The position numbers and the translations under genes were made by a program. From Ramlibacter sp. Leaf400 (GTDB lineage: Bacteria; Pseudomonadota; Gammaproteobacteria; Burkholderiales; Burkholderiaceae_C): a DNA stretch of 64,000 nucleotides. Positions 55,605-64,000 of this stretch are shown here, piece by piece. The notes below the pieces were generated by a model, which was not told the DNA's origin, made no database searches, and saw nothing but the letters and a program-made list of their open reading frames with translations. Within the stretch, counting starts at the first letter, position 1; each line of letters starts with the position of its first letter. The DNA is taken from assembly GCF_001424545.1 (NCBI RefSeq), contig NZ_LMQL01000008.1, positions 186,001-250,000 of the forward strand. Reading direction: 5' to 3'.

Positions 55605-57064
55605 GCGGCTTCCTCGGCCGCCGCCGCCGGCACGGTCCCCACGAAACGCACCACCGCCCGCGTGCCGGGCGGCGTGGCCCCGGGGTGCGCGTCCTCCAGC
55701 CAGACCTCGGCGCCGTGCTGGCGCGCGATCTCCAGCACGATCGGCAGGCCCAGCCCGGAGCCGTCGACGTTGGTGCCCAGCGAGCGGTAGAAGGGCTGGA
55801 ACACCAGCTCCCGCTCGGCCTCCGGGATGCCCGGGCCCGAGTCCTCCACCTGCAGCAGCACCACGCCGCCGATGGGGTCGGGCAGCACGCGGGCGGTGAT
55901 CACGCCCGGCTGGGACGGCGTGGACGGCGTGTAGTTGATCGCGTTGTCCACCAGGTTGCGGATCAGCTCCTTGAGCAGCGTCGGGTTGCCGGTCACCACC
56001 ACGCCCGGCGCCTGCGGCATCGCGCCGTCGTAGCCCAGGTCGATGCGGCGGTCCATCGCGCGCGGCACCAGGTCGCGCACGGCTTCCTGCGTGATCTGCG
56101 CCAGGTCGCAGGGATGGCGCGGCAGCGTCTTGCCGCTGCTCTCCGCCCGCGCCAGCGCCAGCAGCTGGTTGACGGTGTGCGTGGCGCGCACGCTGGAGCG
56201 GCCGATCTGCTTGAGCGACTGCTTCAGCTCGTCGGCGCTGGAGCCTTCGCGCTGCGCCAGGTCGGCCTGCATGCGCAGGCCGGCCAGCGGCGTCTTGAGC
56301 TGGTGCGCGGCGTCGGCCAGGAAGCGCTTCTGCGTCGCGATCGAATGCTTCAGGCGCGTGAGCAGGTCGTTCACCGACGACACCAGCGGCGCCACCTCCA
56401 GCGGCACGGCGCGGTCGTCCAGCGGGGACAGGTCGTCGGGCTTGCGCGCGCGGATGCGCTCTTCCAGCTGCGACAGCGGCTTGATGCCGCGCACCAGCGC
56501 CAGCCACACCAGCAGCACCGCCAGCGGCAGGATGACGAACTGCGGGAGCATCACGCCCTTGATGATCTCGGTGGCCAGCACGGAGCGCTTCTCGCGCGTC
56601 TCGGCCACCTGCACCAGCGCCGGCTCGGCGCCCGGCAGGTCGATCGGCACCCAGGTGTAGGCCACGCGCACGTCCAGGCCGCGCATCTCAGCGTCGCGCA
56701 GGCGCACCTCGCCGATGACGGGCCGCTCCTCCTCGTCGGGCAGCGGGAAGTCGCGTTCGCCGCTGAGCACCTCGCCGCCGGGCCCGCGCACCTGGTAGTA
56801 GACCTGGTCGGAGTCGTCGGCGCGCAGCAGCTCGCGCGCGGGCTGCGGCAGGTAGAACACGGTGCGCTGGTTCTGCACCGTCACCAGTTGCGCCAGCGCC
56901 TGCACGTTGTATTCGAGGGCCCGGTCGAAAGGCTTGCCGGCGATGCTCTGGGCCACCAGCCAGGTCAGCGCCAGGCTCACCGGCCACAGCAGCAGCAGCG
57001 GCGTGAGCATCCAGTCGAGGATCTCGCCGAAGAGCGAGCGCTGCTCACGCTGGAAGATCTTCAT
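55589..57064 (-). CDS. Sensor histidine kinase, TctE-like
   Basis: Membrane sensor kinase. The 491 residues include two membrane helices (about 20-42 and about 175-200) flanking a periplasmic domain of about 130 residues, and a HAMP-like linker (RGIKPLSQLEERIRARKPDDLSPLD). The phospho-acceptor box FLADAAHQLKTPLAGL has His at residue 254. The ATPase motifs are LKELIRNLVDNAINYTP (N box), VEDSGPGIPEAE (G1) and DGSGLGLPIV (G2). The FLADAAHQL box and partner order match TctE-type sensors of carboxylate transport. It follows the response regulator by 16 bases; no tct transporter is adjacent. Confidence 0.95.
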   Translation of the reverse strand: MKIFQREQRSLFGEILDWMLTPLLLLWPVSLALTWLVAQSIAGKPFDRALEYNVQALAQLVTVQNQRTVFYLPQPARELLRADDSDQVYYQVRGPGGEVLSGERDFPLPDEEERPVIGEVRLRDAEMRGLDVRVAYTWVPIDLPGAEPALVQVAETREKRSVLATEIIKGVMLPQFVILPLAVLLVWLALVRGIKPLSQLEERIRARKPDDLSPLDDRAVPLEVAPLVSSVNDLLTRLKHSIATQKRFLADAAHQLKTPLAGLRMQADLAQREGSSADELKQSLKQIGRSSVRATHTVNQLLALARAESSGKTLPRHPCDLAQITQEAVRDLVPRAMDRRIDLGYDGAMPQAPGVVVTGNPTLLKELIRNLVDNAINYTPSTPSQPGVITARVLPDPIGGVVLLQVEDSGPGIPEAERELVFQPFYRSLGTNVDGSGLGLPIVLEIARQHGAEVWLEDAHPGATPPGTRAVVRFVGTVPAAAAEEAAQAAL

Positions 57065-57080
57065 GGGCGGTCCGGGCGCT

Positions 57081-57755
57081 TCAACCCGGGATCTTCTCCA
57101 GGCAGTAGCCGAGGCCGCGCACGGTGGCGATGCGGATCGGGCCCTTCTCGATCTTCTTGCGCAGGCGGTGGATGTAGACCTCGATCGCGTTGTTGCTCAC
57201 TTCCTCGCCCCACTCGCACAGGCGCTCGACCAGCTGGTCCTTGCTGACCAGGCGGCCCGCGCGCTGCAGCAGCACTTCCAGCAGCCCCAGCTCGCGCGCC
57301 GACAGCTCGACCATCTTGCCGTCGATGGTGGCCACGCGGCCGGCCTGGTCGTAGACCAGCGGACCGTGCTTGATCGTGCTGCTGGTGGCGCCCATGCCGC
57401 GCCGGGTGAGCGCACGCACGCGGGCCTCCAGTTCCTGCAGCGAGAACGGCTTGGCCATGTAGTCGTCGGCGCCGTGGTCCAGGCCCTTGACGCGTTCCTC
57501 GATGCTGTCGGCGGCGGTGAGGATCAGCACCGGCATCGAGGAGCCGCGGCCGCGCAGCTTGCGCAGCACCTCCAGGCCGTGCATGCGCGGCAGGCCCAGG
57601 TCCAGGATCAGCAGGTCGAACTCGTTGTTCGTCATGAGCGCGGCGTCGGCTTCGCTGCCGCTGCTGACGTGGTCCACCGCGGCGCCGGAGCCGCGCAAGG
57701 TGCGCAGCAGGCCGTCGGCCAGCACCTGGTCGTCTTCGGCGATGAGGATGCGCAT
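57081..57755 (-). CDS. OmpR-family response regulator, TctD-like
   Basis: Transcription regulator of the adjacent sensor. The 224 residues have a receiver domain (MRILIAEDDQVLADGLLRTL; phosphorylated Asp52 in LLILDLGLPRMHG; Lys in DYMAKPFSLQEL) and a winged-helix DNA-binding domain (about 125-220; LSARELGLLEVLLQRAGRLVSKDQLVERL, VSNNAIEVYIHRLRKKI). It is the first gene of the two-component pair. Confidence 0.97.
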   Translation of the reverse strand: MRILIAEDDQVLADGLLRTLRGSGAAVDHVSSGSEADAALMTNNEFDLLILDLGLPRMHGLEVLRKLRGRGSSMPVLILTAADSIEERVKGLDHGADDYMAKPFSLQELEARVRALTRRGMGATSSTIKHGPLVYDQAGRVATIDGKMVELSARELGLLEVLLQRAGRLVSKDQLVERLCEWGEEVSNNAIEVYIHRLRKKIEKGPIRIATVRGLGYCLEKIPG

Positions 57756-57844
57756 GACGTTGTCTCCTTGTGGTGTTCGGGCGCCGTCACGCGGGGCGCT
57801 GCTGAAATTTTAGGCTCGCCCACCCTACCCGGCGCTGACGCGCA

Positions 57845-58324
57845 TCAGGCCGCCGGGCCCGCGTACGCCTCCAGCCCCAGTGCGACGACGGTCGCGACTT
57901 CCGCGCCGACTTCGGCGCGGAACTCGGCCTCGGCCTGTTGCACGGCGGTGCGGAAGGCGTTCAGCCAGGCCAGGCCGGTGGGGGTGAAGCGGACTTGCCG
58001 GGCGCGGGCGTCCTGGGGGTCCGGCTCACGCACCACCAGACCCCAGGCCTCGCACTGGGTGACCAGGTCGCCCATGGCCTGCTTGGTCATGCCGGCGCGC
58101 TCGGCCAGCTCGGTCAGGCGCGAGCCCTGCAGCGCCAGGTGGCGGGTGATGTGGATGTGGGCGGCGCCGACCTGCGCTCGGGCCGCCAGGTTGGACAGGC
58201 CCAGCGGCACCTCGGGGTCGTTCGCCATGAGGTGCAGCACCCGCTCGTCGAAGCGCCGCATCGCGTGGCCCAGCAGGCGTCCCAGGTGGGTCTGCCGCCA
58301 GGCGTCATCCGGTTGGAGGAGCAT
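57845..58324 (-). CDS. MarR-family transcriptional regulator
   Basis: Winged-helix regulator. The ATG at 58324 gives 159 residues (MLLQPDDAWRQTHLGRLLGHAMRRFDERVLHLM). The recognition part is HIHITRHLALQGSRLTELAERAGMTKQAMGDLVTQCEAWGLVVREPDPQDARARQVRFTPTG, which includes the wing with DPxDxRxxxVxxT. A TTG at 58351 would add nine residues. It is divergent from recA with 143 bases between; whether it acts on a nearby gene is unknown. Confidence 0.92.
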   Translation of the reverse strand: MLLQPDDAWRQTHLGRLLGHAMRRFDERVLHLMANDPEVPLGLSNLAARAQVGAAHIHITRHLALQGSRLTELAERAGMTKQAMGDLVTQCEAWGLVVREPDPQDARARQVRFTPTGLAWLNAFRTAVQQAEAEFRAEVGAEVATVVALGLEAYAGPAA

Positions 58325-58407
58325 CGCCGGATCGTAAGGCAAACTGACCAAAAATGGCGTTTACTCCGCCCAACCCGTCGCGTTAGAGTACTGGCCATGC
58401 ATCCAGC

Positions 58408-58423
58408 CTGTGAATCGAAACAG
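58408..58423 (+). promoter_or_regulatory. LexA (SOS) box of recA
   Basis: CTGT-GAATCGAA-ACAG, a perfect match to CTGT-N8-ACAG, 44 bases before the recA ATG. A weaker CTGG-N8-CCAG lies just upstream at 58391-58406. Confidence 0.85.
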
Positions 58424-58467
58424 CGGGTGCCGGTAAAGCCAACCCATTGATTCACAAGGAGATTTCC

Positions 58468-59529
<1,062 letters not shown>

Positions 59530-59544
59530 GCGCCCGCACCTGGC

Positions 59545-59997
59545 ATGCAGGTCCGCCAGCTGTCGCTCAAGGGGCGGGCCCTGCGCCTGCTCAGCGGCCG
59601 GGAGCACTCCCGCGCCGAGCTCGAGCGCAAGCTGGCCCCGCACGAGCAGGAGCCGGGGCAGCTGCGGCGGGTGCTGGATGAGCTGCAGGGGAAGGGGTTC
59701 ATCAGCGATCTGCGGGCGGCCGAGTCGGTGCTGCACCGGCGGGCTGCCCGGCTGGGCGCCGGCCGCATCCGGCCGGAGCTGCTGGCCAAGGGCATCGACG
59801 CCGAGCACGTGGCTGCCGCGGTCGCGAGCCTGCGGGACACCGAGCTGGAACGTGCTCGCGAGGTCTGGCGCAAGAAATTTGGCGTTCTGCCCCAGGACGC
59901 CGCACAGCGCGCGAAGCAGGCGCGATTCCTGGCGGCCCGTGGCTTCGGCGGCGAGGTGATCCAGCGAGTGTTGAAGTCGGGCGAAGACTTCCGTTGA
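59545..59997 (+). CDS. recX: Regulatory protein RecX
   Basis: Binds RecA filaments and limits their activity. The 150 residues have the three-helix repeats of the family: LKGRALRLLSGREHSRAELERKLAP..., LDELQGKGFISDLRAAESVLHRRAARLGAGRIRPELLAKGI, and ERAREVWRKKFGVLPQDAAQRAKQARFLAARGFGGEVIQRVLK. It directly follows recA, as usual, and probably shares its SOS promoter. Confidence 0.95.
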   Translation: MQVRQLSLKGRALRLLSGREHSRAELERKLAPHEQEPGQLRRVLDELQGKGFISDLRAAESVLHRRAARLGAGRIRPELLAKGIDAEHVAAAVASLRDTELERAREVWRKKFGVLPQDAAQRAKQARFLAARGFGGEVIQRVLKSGEDFR

Positions 59998-60093
59998 AGC
60001 AGTAGTTCCGGTTCCGACAAATGCGCTGGTCAATCGGGACGGAGGTACCCGACCCTAAAGTAGAGTTGGGACCTCCTACAGGACTGCACACCT

Positions 60094-60387
60094 ATGCTGA
60101 GCTGGTTTGACACGAGGGAAAGCAAGCGCTTCGCGCGCGACCTGGCGCTGCAGCTGCTCGGCACCCTGGAGACTTCCACCGCCAAGGGCGAGGCCAAGTT
60201 CATGGCCAAGACGGAGAAGGCCCTCGTCCGGGCCGACCGCGAGGTCGGCGACTTCCGGCAGCGGGAGCGCATGAACTTCTACAAGAGGTCCGCATTGGCC
60301 AACACGTTCCTCTGGACGTTGAAGGATGGCGGCTGCCCGACGGAATACGCCACCCAGCTGACCGAGTGGTTGACGGTGCGCCTGTAG
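60094..60387 (+). CDS. Hypothetical protein, 97 residues
   Basis: Not recognised. It starts MLSWFDTRESKRFARDLALQLLGTLE, is rich in Lys, Arg and Glu in the middle (KGEAKFMAKTEKALVRADREVGDFRQRERMNFYKRSALANTFLWTL), and ends GGCPTEYATQLTEWLTVRL. It appears mostly helical, cytoplasmic, with no membrane segment. A TAAAGT -10-like element lies about 40 bases upstream; the region between it and recX carries complementary GGAGGT/ACCTCC segments that could pair. The TPR gene begins seven bases downstream, so both may be co-transcribed. Confidence 0.75.
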   Translation: MLSWFDTRESKRFARDLALQLLGTLETSTAKGEAKFMAKTEKALVRADREVGDFRQRERMNFYKRSALANTFLWTLKDGGCPTEYATQLTEWLTVRL

Positions 60388-60394
60388 GCTGCCG

Positions 60395-62590
60395 ATGCGG
60401 TTCCTCCAACGCCTGATGGGCCGCGGGCAACGCGGGCGCGATGGGGGGACTCCGGCGGCCCCCACTGCCGCGAGCGGCCCTTCCGAGGCGCGATCCCGGT
60501 TCGAGCGCGGCGCAGCGCTACTGCAACAAGGCGACGCGCGCGCCGCTGCCGAACTGCTGCTCCAGGCCATCGCGCTGCGGGACCCACAGGACGATTTCGT
60601 GCCCGAAGCGCACCTGCTTCGCGGACGGGCGTGGGCGTTGTTAGGCGACACCCGGCAGGCGCTCGTCAGCCACGAGGCCGCAATCGCGGCGCGCGCCGGT
60701 TACGCCGAGGCCGCCACGGAGGCTGCGGGCCTGTTGCATGCGCTGGGGCGACACGAGGAAGCCGTGACCTGGGCCGACCGGCGCGACATTCCTACCGGCG
60801 ACGTTGTCGCCGCGTCCGAGAGCCTGGCGCGCGGCAATGCGGCCCTGCAAACCTGGGATCTTGCGGCAGCCGCCGCCTGCTATCGCCGAGCCGCGGCGGC
60901 CGCGCCTTCGGATCCGGTGGCGCGCCTGAACCGCGGGTTCGTGGCGCTCGAACAGGGCGACGCGAATTCGGCAATTGGCCATCTGCGCCAGGCACTTGCG
61001 TTGTCGCCATCGGGTGCCGCTCACGTAGCCGATGCCCAGTTTCTCCTGGGACGCGCTTACCGGACCCTGGGCCATGCGGCCCCGGCTCTTGCAGCGTTCG
61101 ATACTGCTGCGGTGGCGCGGCCCGACTTCGTCGAGCCGATCGAGGAAGCACTGGCGCTGGCCCGGTCACGGGCTTCAAACAAGGACGTGCTCGCCTGGGC
61201 AGAGCGCTTGCAGCAGGTGCGGCCCTCCGCGAAATCCAGCCTCGCCGTCGCCGAGGCCCTGTTCGAGCTGCGCCGGCTCGACGAGGCTGCAGCGGCAATC
61301 GATGGAGTTCTGGCCAGTGAGCCGGACAACGCCGATGCGTGGACCTGCCGATGCAGTGTGATGTTGGCCGTTGGCGATGTCGACCAAGCCATAACCGCAA
61401 GCGAGCGAGCGTTGGTGCTGGGCGGCCGTTCGCGGCAGGCGATCGTCAACCACGGCATCGCGCTGGCGCAAGCCGGGCGGGTCGCGGAGGCCGAGGCCAG
61501 CCTGCGCGAGCTGCTCATACAGGATCCCGGCGACGCTGCTGCTGCGCATTCGCTCATGAGCATTCTTCTGGACGCCCGCCGGGCCCAGGAATCCGTCGAG
61601 GTCGGCCGCCAGGCGCTTGACCGCAATCCCGAAGACCCCGACCTGCACTGGGTGCTCTCTGAAGCCTTGATGCTGCTCGGCGACTACGCCAGGGGGTGGG
61701 CCGAGTACGAGTGGCGCTGGCGTGCGGACCACGGGTCGCGCAGCCTTCTGCCGGAAACGGAAAAGCCGTTCTGGCACGGCCAGGAAGACATCACCGGCAA
61801 GAGCATGCTGATTGCTCCGGAGCAGGGCTTCGGCGATTGCATCCAGTTCCTGCGCTATGTGCCGCTGGTCTCGGCGCGGGCGGAAAGAATCCAGGTGCTC
61901 GTCCCCAAGGAATTGCACGAGCTTGCCCTTCTTGCCCGACTCCCCGCCAATTGCGTGCTGGTTGCGTCGGGTGAGGCCATCGCGCCTTTCGACTTCCACA
62001 CCTCGTTGATGAGCCTGCCACTCGCGCTGGGGCCTGCGTTACCGATTCCTGCCGCATTGCCTTATCTGCGCGGCGATCCCGGTCGTGTGGAGTCGTGGAG
62101 GCAGCGGATCGCGGCGGAAGGCTGCAAGCTCAATGTCGGGGTGACCTGGTCGGGCAACCTCGACCATCGCAACGACCGCAACCGCTCGATACCGCTTCAA
62201 GTTTTCCGGGGCATTGAGGCAGCAGGCTGTCGATTTGTCAGTTTGCAGCCTGTCGTTCGCGAAAGCGACCGTCAGGCGATGAGCAACTGGCCCGAGCTGC
62301 TGCTTTGGGGCGAGGAGCTGCGCAGTTTCCTGGACACGGCCTCGTTGATGGAGGCGCTGGATGTGGTGGTCGCGGTCGACACCAGCGTGGTCCACCTTGC
62401 GGGTGCATTAGGGCTGCCCACGAAAGTGCTGTTGCCTCGGCGTCCCGATTGGCGCTGGCAGCTCGAGCGCGAGGACACGCCTTGGTACCCCAGCGCAAGG
62501 CTCTTCCGCCAGGCAAAGCCGGGCGATTGGCCGGAGGTGCTGGCTCGCGTGCGGGCCGACCTCGAGGCGTTGGCGGCGCAGCGGAACTGA
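60395..62590 (+). CDS. TPR protein with C-terminal glycosyltransferase-like domain
   Basis: Large 731-residue protein. Residues about 35-450 hold a run of tetratricopeptide-type repeats (ARSRFERGAALLQQGDARAAAELLLQAIAL, VARLNRGFVALEQGDANSAIGHLRQALALSP, ...DLHWVLSEALMLLGDYARGWAEYEWRWR). From about 460 there is a GT9/GT41-like fold: SMLIAPEQGFGDCIQFLRYVPLV, LNVGVTWSGN and the nucleotide-sugar motif VVAVDTSVVHLAGALGLPTKVLLPRRPDWRW. Such fusions are predicted O-glycosyltransferases acting on proteins or flagellin. The acceptor is unknown. Third codon positions look less GC-biased by eye than in neighbours, possibly a sign of transfer. Confidence 0.85.
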   Translation: MRFLQRLMGRGQRGRDGGTPAAPTAASGPSEARSRFERGAALLQQGDARAAAELLLQAIALRDPQDDFVPEAHLLRGRAWALLGDTRQALVSHEAAIAARAGYAEAATEAAGLLHALGRHEEAVTWADRRDIPTGDVVAASESLARGNAALQTWDLAAAAACYRRAAAAAPSDPVARLNRGFVALEQGDANSAIGHLRQALALSPSGAAHVADAQFLLGRAYRTLGHAAPALAAFDTAAVARPDFVEPIEEALALARSRASNKDVLAWAERLQQVRPSAKSSLAVAEALFELRRLDEAAAAIDGVLASEPDNADAWTCRCSVMLAVGDVDQAITASERALVLGGRSRQAIVNHGIALAQAGRVAEAEASLRELLIQDPGDAAAAHSLMSILLDARRAQESVEVGRQALDRNPEDPDLHWVLSEALMLLGDYARGWAEYEWRWRADHGSRSLLPETEKPFWHGQEDITGKSMLIAPEQGFGDCIQFLRYVPLVSARAERIQVLVPKELHELALLARLPANCVLVASGEAIAPFDFHTSLMSLPLALGPALPIPAALPYLRGDPGRVESWRQRIAAEGCKLNVGVTWSGNLDHRNDRNRSIPLQVFRGIEAAGCRFVSLQPVVRESDRQAMSNWPELLLWGEELRSFLDTASLMEALDVVVAVDTSVVHLAGALGLPTKVLLPRRPDWRWQLEREDTPWYPSARLFRQAKPGDWPEVLARVRADLEALAAQRN

Positions 62591-62593
62591 GGC

Positions 62594-63511
62594 CTAGAGC
62601 CCCAGCATCAGCTTCAGGTTCTGAACCGCGGCGCCGCTGGCGCCCTTGCCCAGGTTGTCCAGTCGCGCGACCAGCACGGCATGCGCGTAGTCCATGTTCC
62701 GGTAGACCCGCAGTTCCATCTTGTTGGTCTCGTTGAGCGCGCAAGGCTCCAGCTTGCCGTCTTCGGTGGGCGCCTGCACCGTCACCCACTCGCTGCCTTC
62801 GTAGTGGCGCTTGAGGACCTTTTCCAGGTCGTCAGGCGAGGGCTTGCCCGGCAGAGTGTCCAGGTGCAGCGGCAGCTGCACCAGCATGCCCTGGCGGAAG
62901 TTGCCCACCGAGGGAATGAAGATCGGGCGGCGGGTGAGGCCGGTGTACTTCAGGATTTCCGGCAGGTGCTTGTGCTTCAGGCCCAGCGCGTACAGCTCGT
63001 ACGCGGGCGCCGATCCCGCCTCGTAGGCCTCGATCATGGTGCGGCCACCGCCGGAGTAGCCGCTGACGGACGGCAGCGCCACCGGGTAGTCGAGGGGCAG
63101 CACGCCGGCGTCGACCAGCGGACGCAGCAACGCGATCGCGCCCGTGGCGTAGCAGCCGGGATTGCTGACCCTTTCGGCCTTGGCCACCGCCTCGCGCTGG
63201 CCGGGCGACAGCTCGGGAAAGCCGTACACCCAGCCTTCCGCCGTGCGGTGAGCCGTTGACGCATCGATGATGCGCGGCTTGCGGCCGCTGCGGCCGATGT
63301 CCTCGATCAAGGCCGCGGACTCGCGGGCGGCGTCGTCATGCAGGCAGAAGATCACCAGGTCCACGCCCGCCATGAGTTCGCGCTTGGCCGCCGCGTCCTT
63401 GCGCCTCTCGGGCGCGATGCTCACGAGCTCGATCTGCGGCATCTGGAGGAGCCGCTCGCGAATCTGCAGTCCGGTGGTGCCGGCCTCGCCGTCGATGAAG
63501 ACCTTGGCCAT
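62594..63511 (-). CDS. argC: N-acetyl-gamma-glutamyl-phosphate reductase, type 2
   Basis: NADPH-dependent reductase of arginine synthesis. The 305 residues start [21 protein letters not shown] (Rossmann GxxGxxG). The catalytic Cys is residue 120 in SNPGCYATG and the conserved His lies in LKHKHLPEI. The length (about 305) marks the short type 2 form rather than the 340-residue type 1. It converges with the TPR gene (stops three bases apart) and is divergent from sucC with 155 bases between. Confidence 0.96.
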   Translation of the reverse strand: MAKVFIDGEAGTTGLQIRERLLQMPQIELVSIAPERRKDAAAKRELMAGVDLVIFCLHDDAARESAALIEDIGRSGRKPRIIDASTAHRTAEGWVYGFPELSPGQREAVAKAERVSNPGCYATGAIALLRPLVDAGVLPLDYPVALPSVSGYSGGGRTMIEAYEAGSAPAYELYALGLKHKHLPEILKYTGLTRRPIFIPSVGNFRQGMLVQLPLHLDTLPGKPSPDDLEKVLKRHYEGSEWVTVQAPTEDGKLEPCALNETNKMELRVYRNMDYAHAVLVARLDNLGKGASGAAVQNLKLMLGL

Positions 63512-63666
63512 GGTTTTTCTTCCCGCGAAGTCACCCCGCCCACGGCTGGGCAGGCGTCAGGTTTGTGCAATGCACCATGATACAGTTCGCGGCTGCACTG
63601 CGCAGGCGCAACGCCACTGCCGCGCCCCCGGCGCCTGCACCTTCCACGACCCCTCGAGAGAACCCC

Positions 63667-64000
63667 ATGAAGATCCACGAGTACCAAGGCAAGGAGATCT
63701 TGCGCAGCTTTGGCGTGCCCGTGCCGCGCGGCATTCCGGCTTTCACGGTCCAGGAGGCGGTCGAGGCCGCGCAGAAGCTTGGCGGACCGGTCTGGGTGGT
63801 CAAGGCCCAGATCCACGCCGGCGGCCGGGGCAAGGGCGGCGGCGTGAAGGTCGCCAAGAGCATCGAGCAGGTCAAGGAACTCGCCGGGCAGATCCTGGGC
63901 ATGCAGCTCAAGACCCACCAGACCGGCCCCGAAGGCCAGAAGGTGCGACGCCTGTACATCGAGGACGGCGCCGACATCCAGAAGGAGTACTACGTCTCGG
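63667..64000 (+). CDS. sucC: Succinyl-CoA synthetase beta subunit (5' part)
   Basis: ATP-grasp subunit of succinate--CoA ligase in the TCA cycle. Only about 111 residues are in the window; the gene continues past the right edge. The start [22 protein letters not shown] is diagnostic, and [23 protein letters not shown] is the nucleotide-binding region of the ATP-grasp fold. The alpha subunit sucD would be expected next. A GATACA sequence near 63586 is a weak -10 candidate. Confidence 0.98.
   Translation, partial: MKIHEYQGKEILRSFGVPVPRGIPAFTVQEAVEAAQKLGGPVWVVKAQIHAGGRGKGGGVKVAKSIEQVKELAGQILGMQLKTHQTGPEGQKVRRLYIEDGADIQKEYYVS

Noticed and set aside
58391..58406. Second LexA-like site CTGG-N8-CCAG upstream of recA
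   Set aside because: Outer bases are CTGG/CCAG rather than CTGT/ACAG; the perfect site at 58408-58423 explains SOS control.

Overview
The window is 64 kb of GC-rich, gene-dense chromosome that begins at the replication-initiation locus of a beta-proteobacterium. The order gyrB-dnaN-dnaA on one strand facing rpmH-rnpA-yidD-yidC-mnmE on the other, the SAM-II riboswitch before metX, the recA-recX-(...)-sucC neighbourhood and the protein sequences point to Burkholderiales, most likely Comamonadaceae (Ramlibacter- or Variovorax-like). That placement is inference from gene order and protein character, because no rRNA is present.

Layout. 1-9.4 kb: 3' part of gyrB missing (gene runs off the left edge), dnaN, dnaA, putative oriC with DnaA boxes and a DnaA-trio-like tract between dnaA and dnaN, then the ribosome/RNase P/membrane-insertase operon and mnmE. 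9.5-15.3 kb: an unknown protein, a Kef-type antiporter, and kdsD-kdsC-lptC-SDR for Kdo/LPS supply. 15.3-20.2 kb: glycine-rich RNA-binding protein with a hairpin over its ribosome binding site, an ECF sigma/zinc anti-sigma pair, amtB with a sigma-54 promoter, and metX-metW behind a SAM-II riboswitch. 20.2-31.4 kb: chromate resistance (chrB-chrA), erythronate-type sugar-acid enzymes (denD-otnI), small DUF proteins, an M20 peptidase, a lipase-like hydrolase, an MFS carrier, rsmE and amgK. 31.4-37.3 kb: lptD-surA-rsmA, and a secreted barnase-like RNase with its barstar inhibitor. 37.3-46.7 kb: maeB, a ParD-like/zeta toxin-antitoxin pair, pepP-murU-speD, then tkt and gap. 46.7-50 kb: an adenylate cyclase, a CYP152-like P450 that has lost its heme cysteine, and a DUF3703 gene under a MerR-type (CueR-like) promoter. 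50-58.4 kb: topoisomerase III fused to a SWIB domain, a SET-domain protein, birA, a SPOR protein, a GST, a TctD/TctE-type two-component system and a MarR regulator. 58.4-64 kb: SOS-controlled recA-recX, an unknown gene plus a TPR-glycosyltransferase, argC and the start of sucC at the right edge.

How it works together. Much of the window is core machinery: replication start and topology (dnaA, dnaN, gyrB, topB, recA), ribosome and tRNA maturation (rpmH, rnpA, mnmE, rsmE, rsmA), and outer-membrane building (kdsD, kdsC, lptC, lptD, surA, amgK, murU, yidC). Accessory content comes as small cassettes: metal response (chrB-chrA, DUF3703), toxin-antitoxin (ParD-zeta, RNase-barstar), the defective P450, and the TPR-glycosyltransferase. 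Genes are tightly packed, with many 4-base ATGA/GTGA overlaps. Several predicted promoters lie so close to the start codon that leaderless mRNAs are likely. No rRNA, tRNA, CRISPR array, prophage or insertion sequence was recognised.
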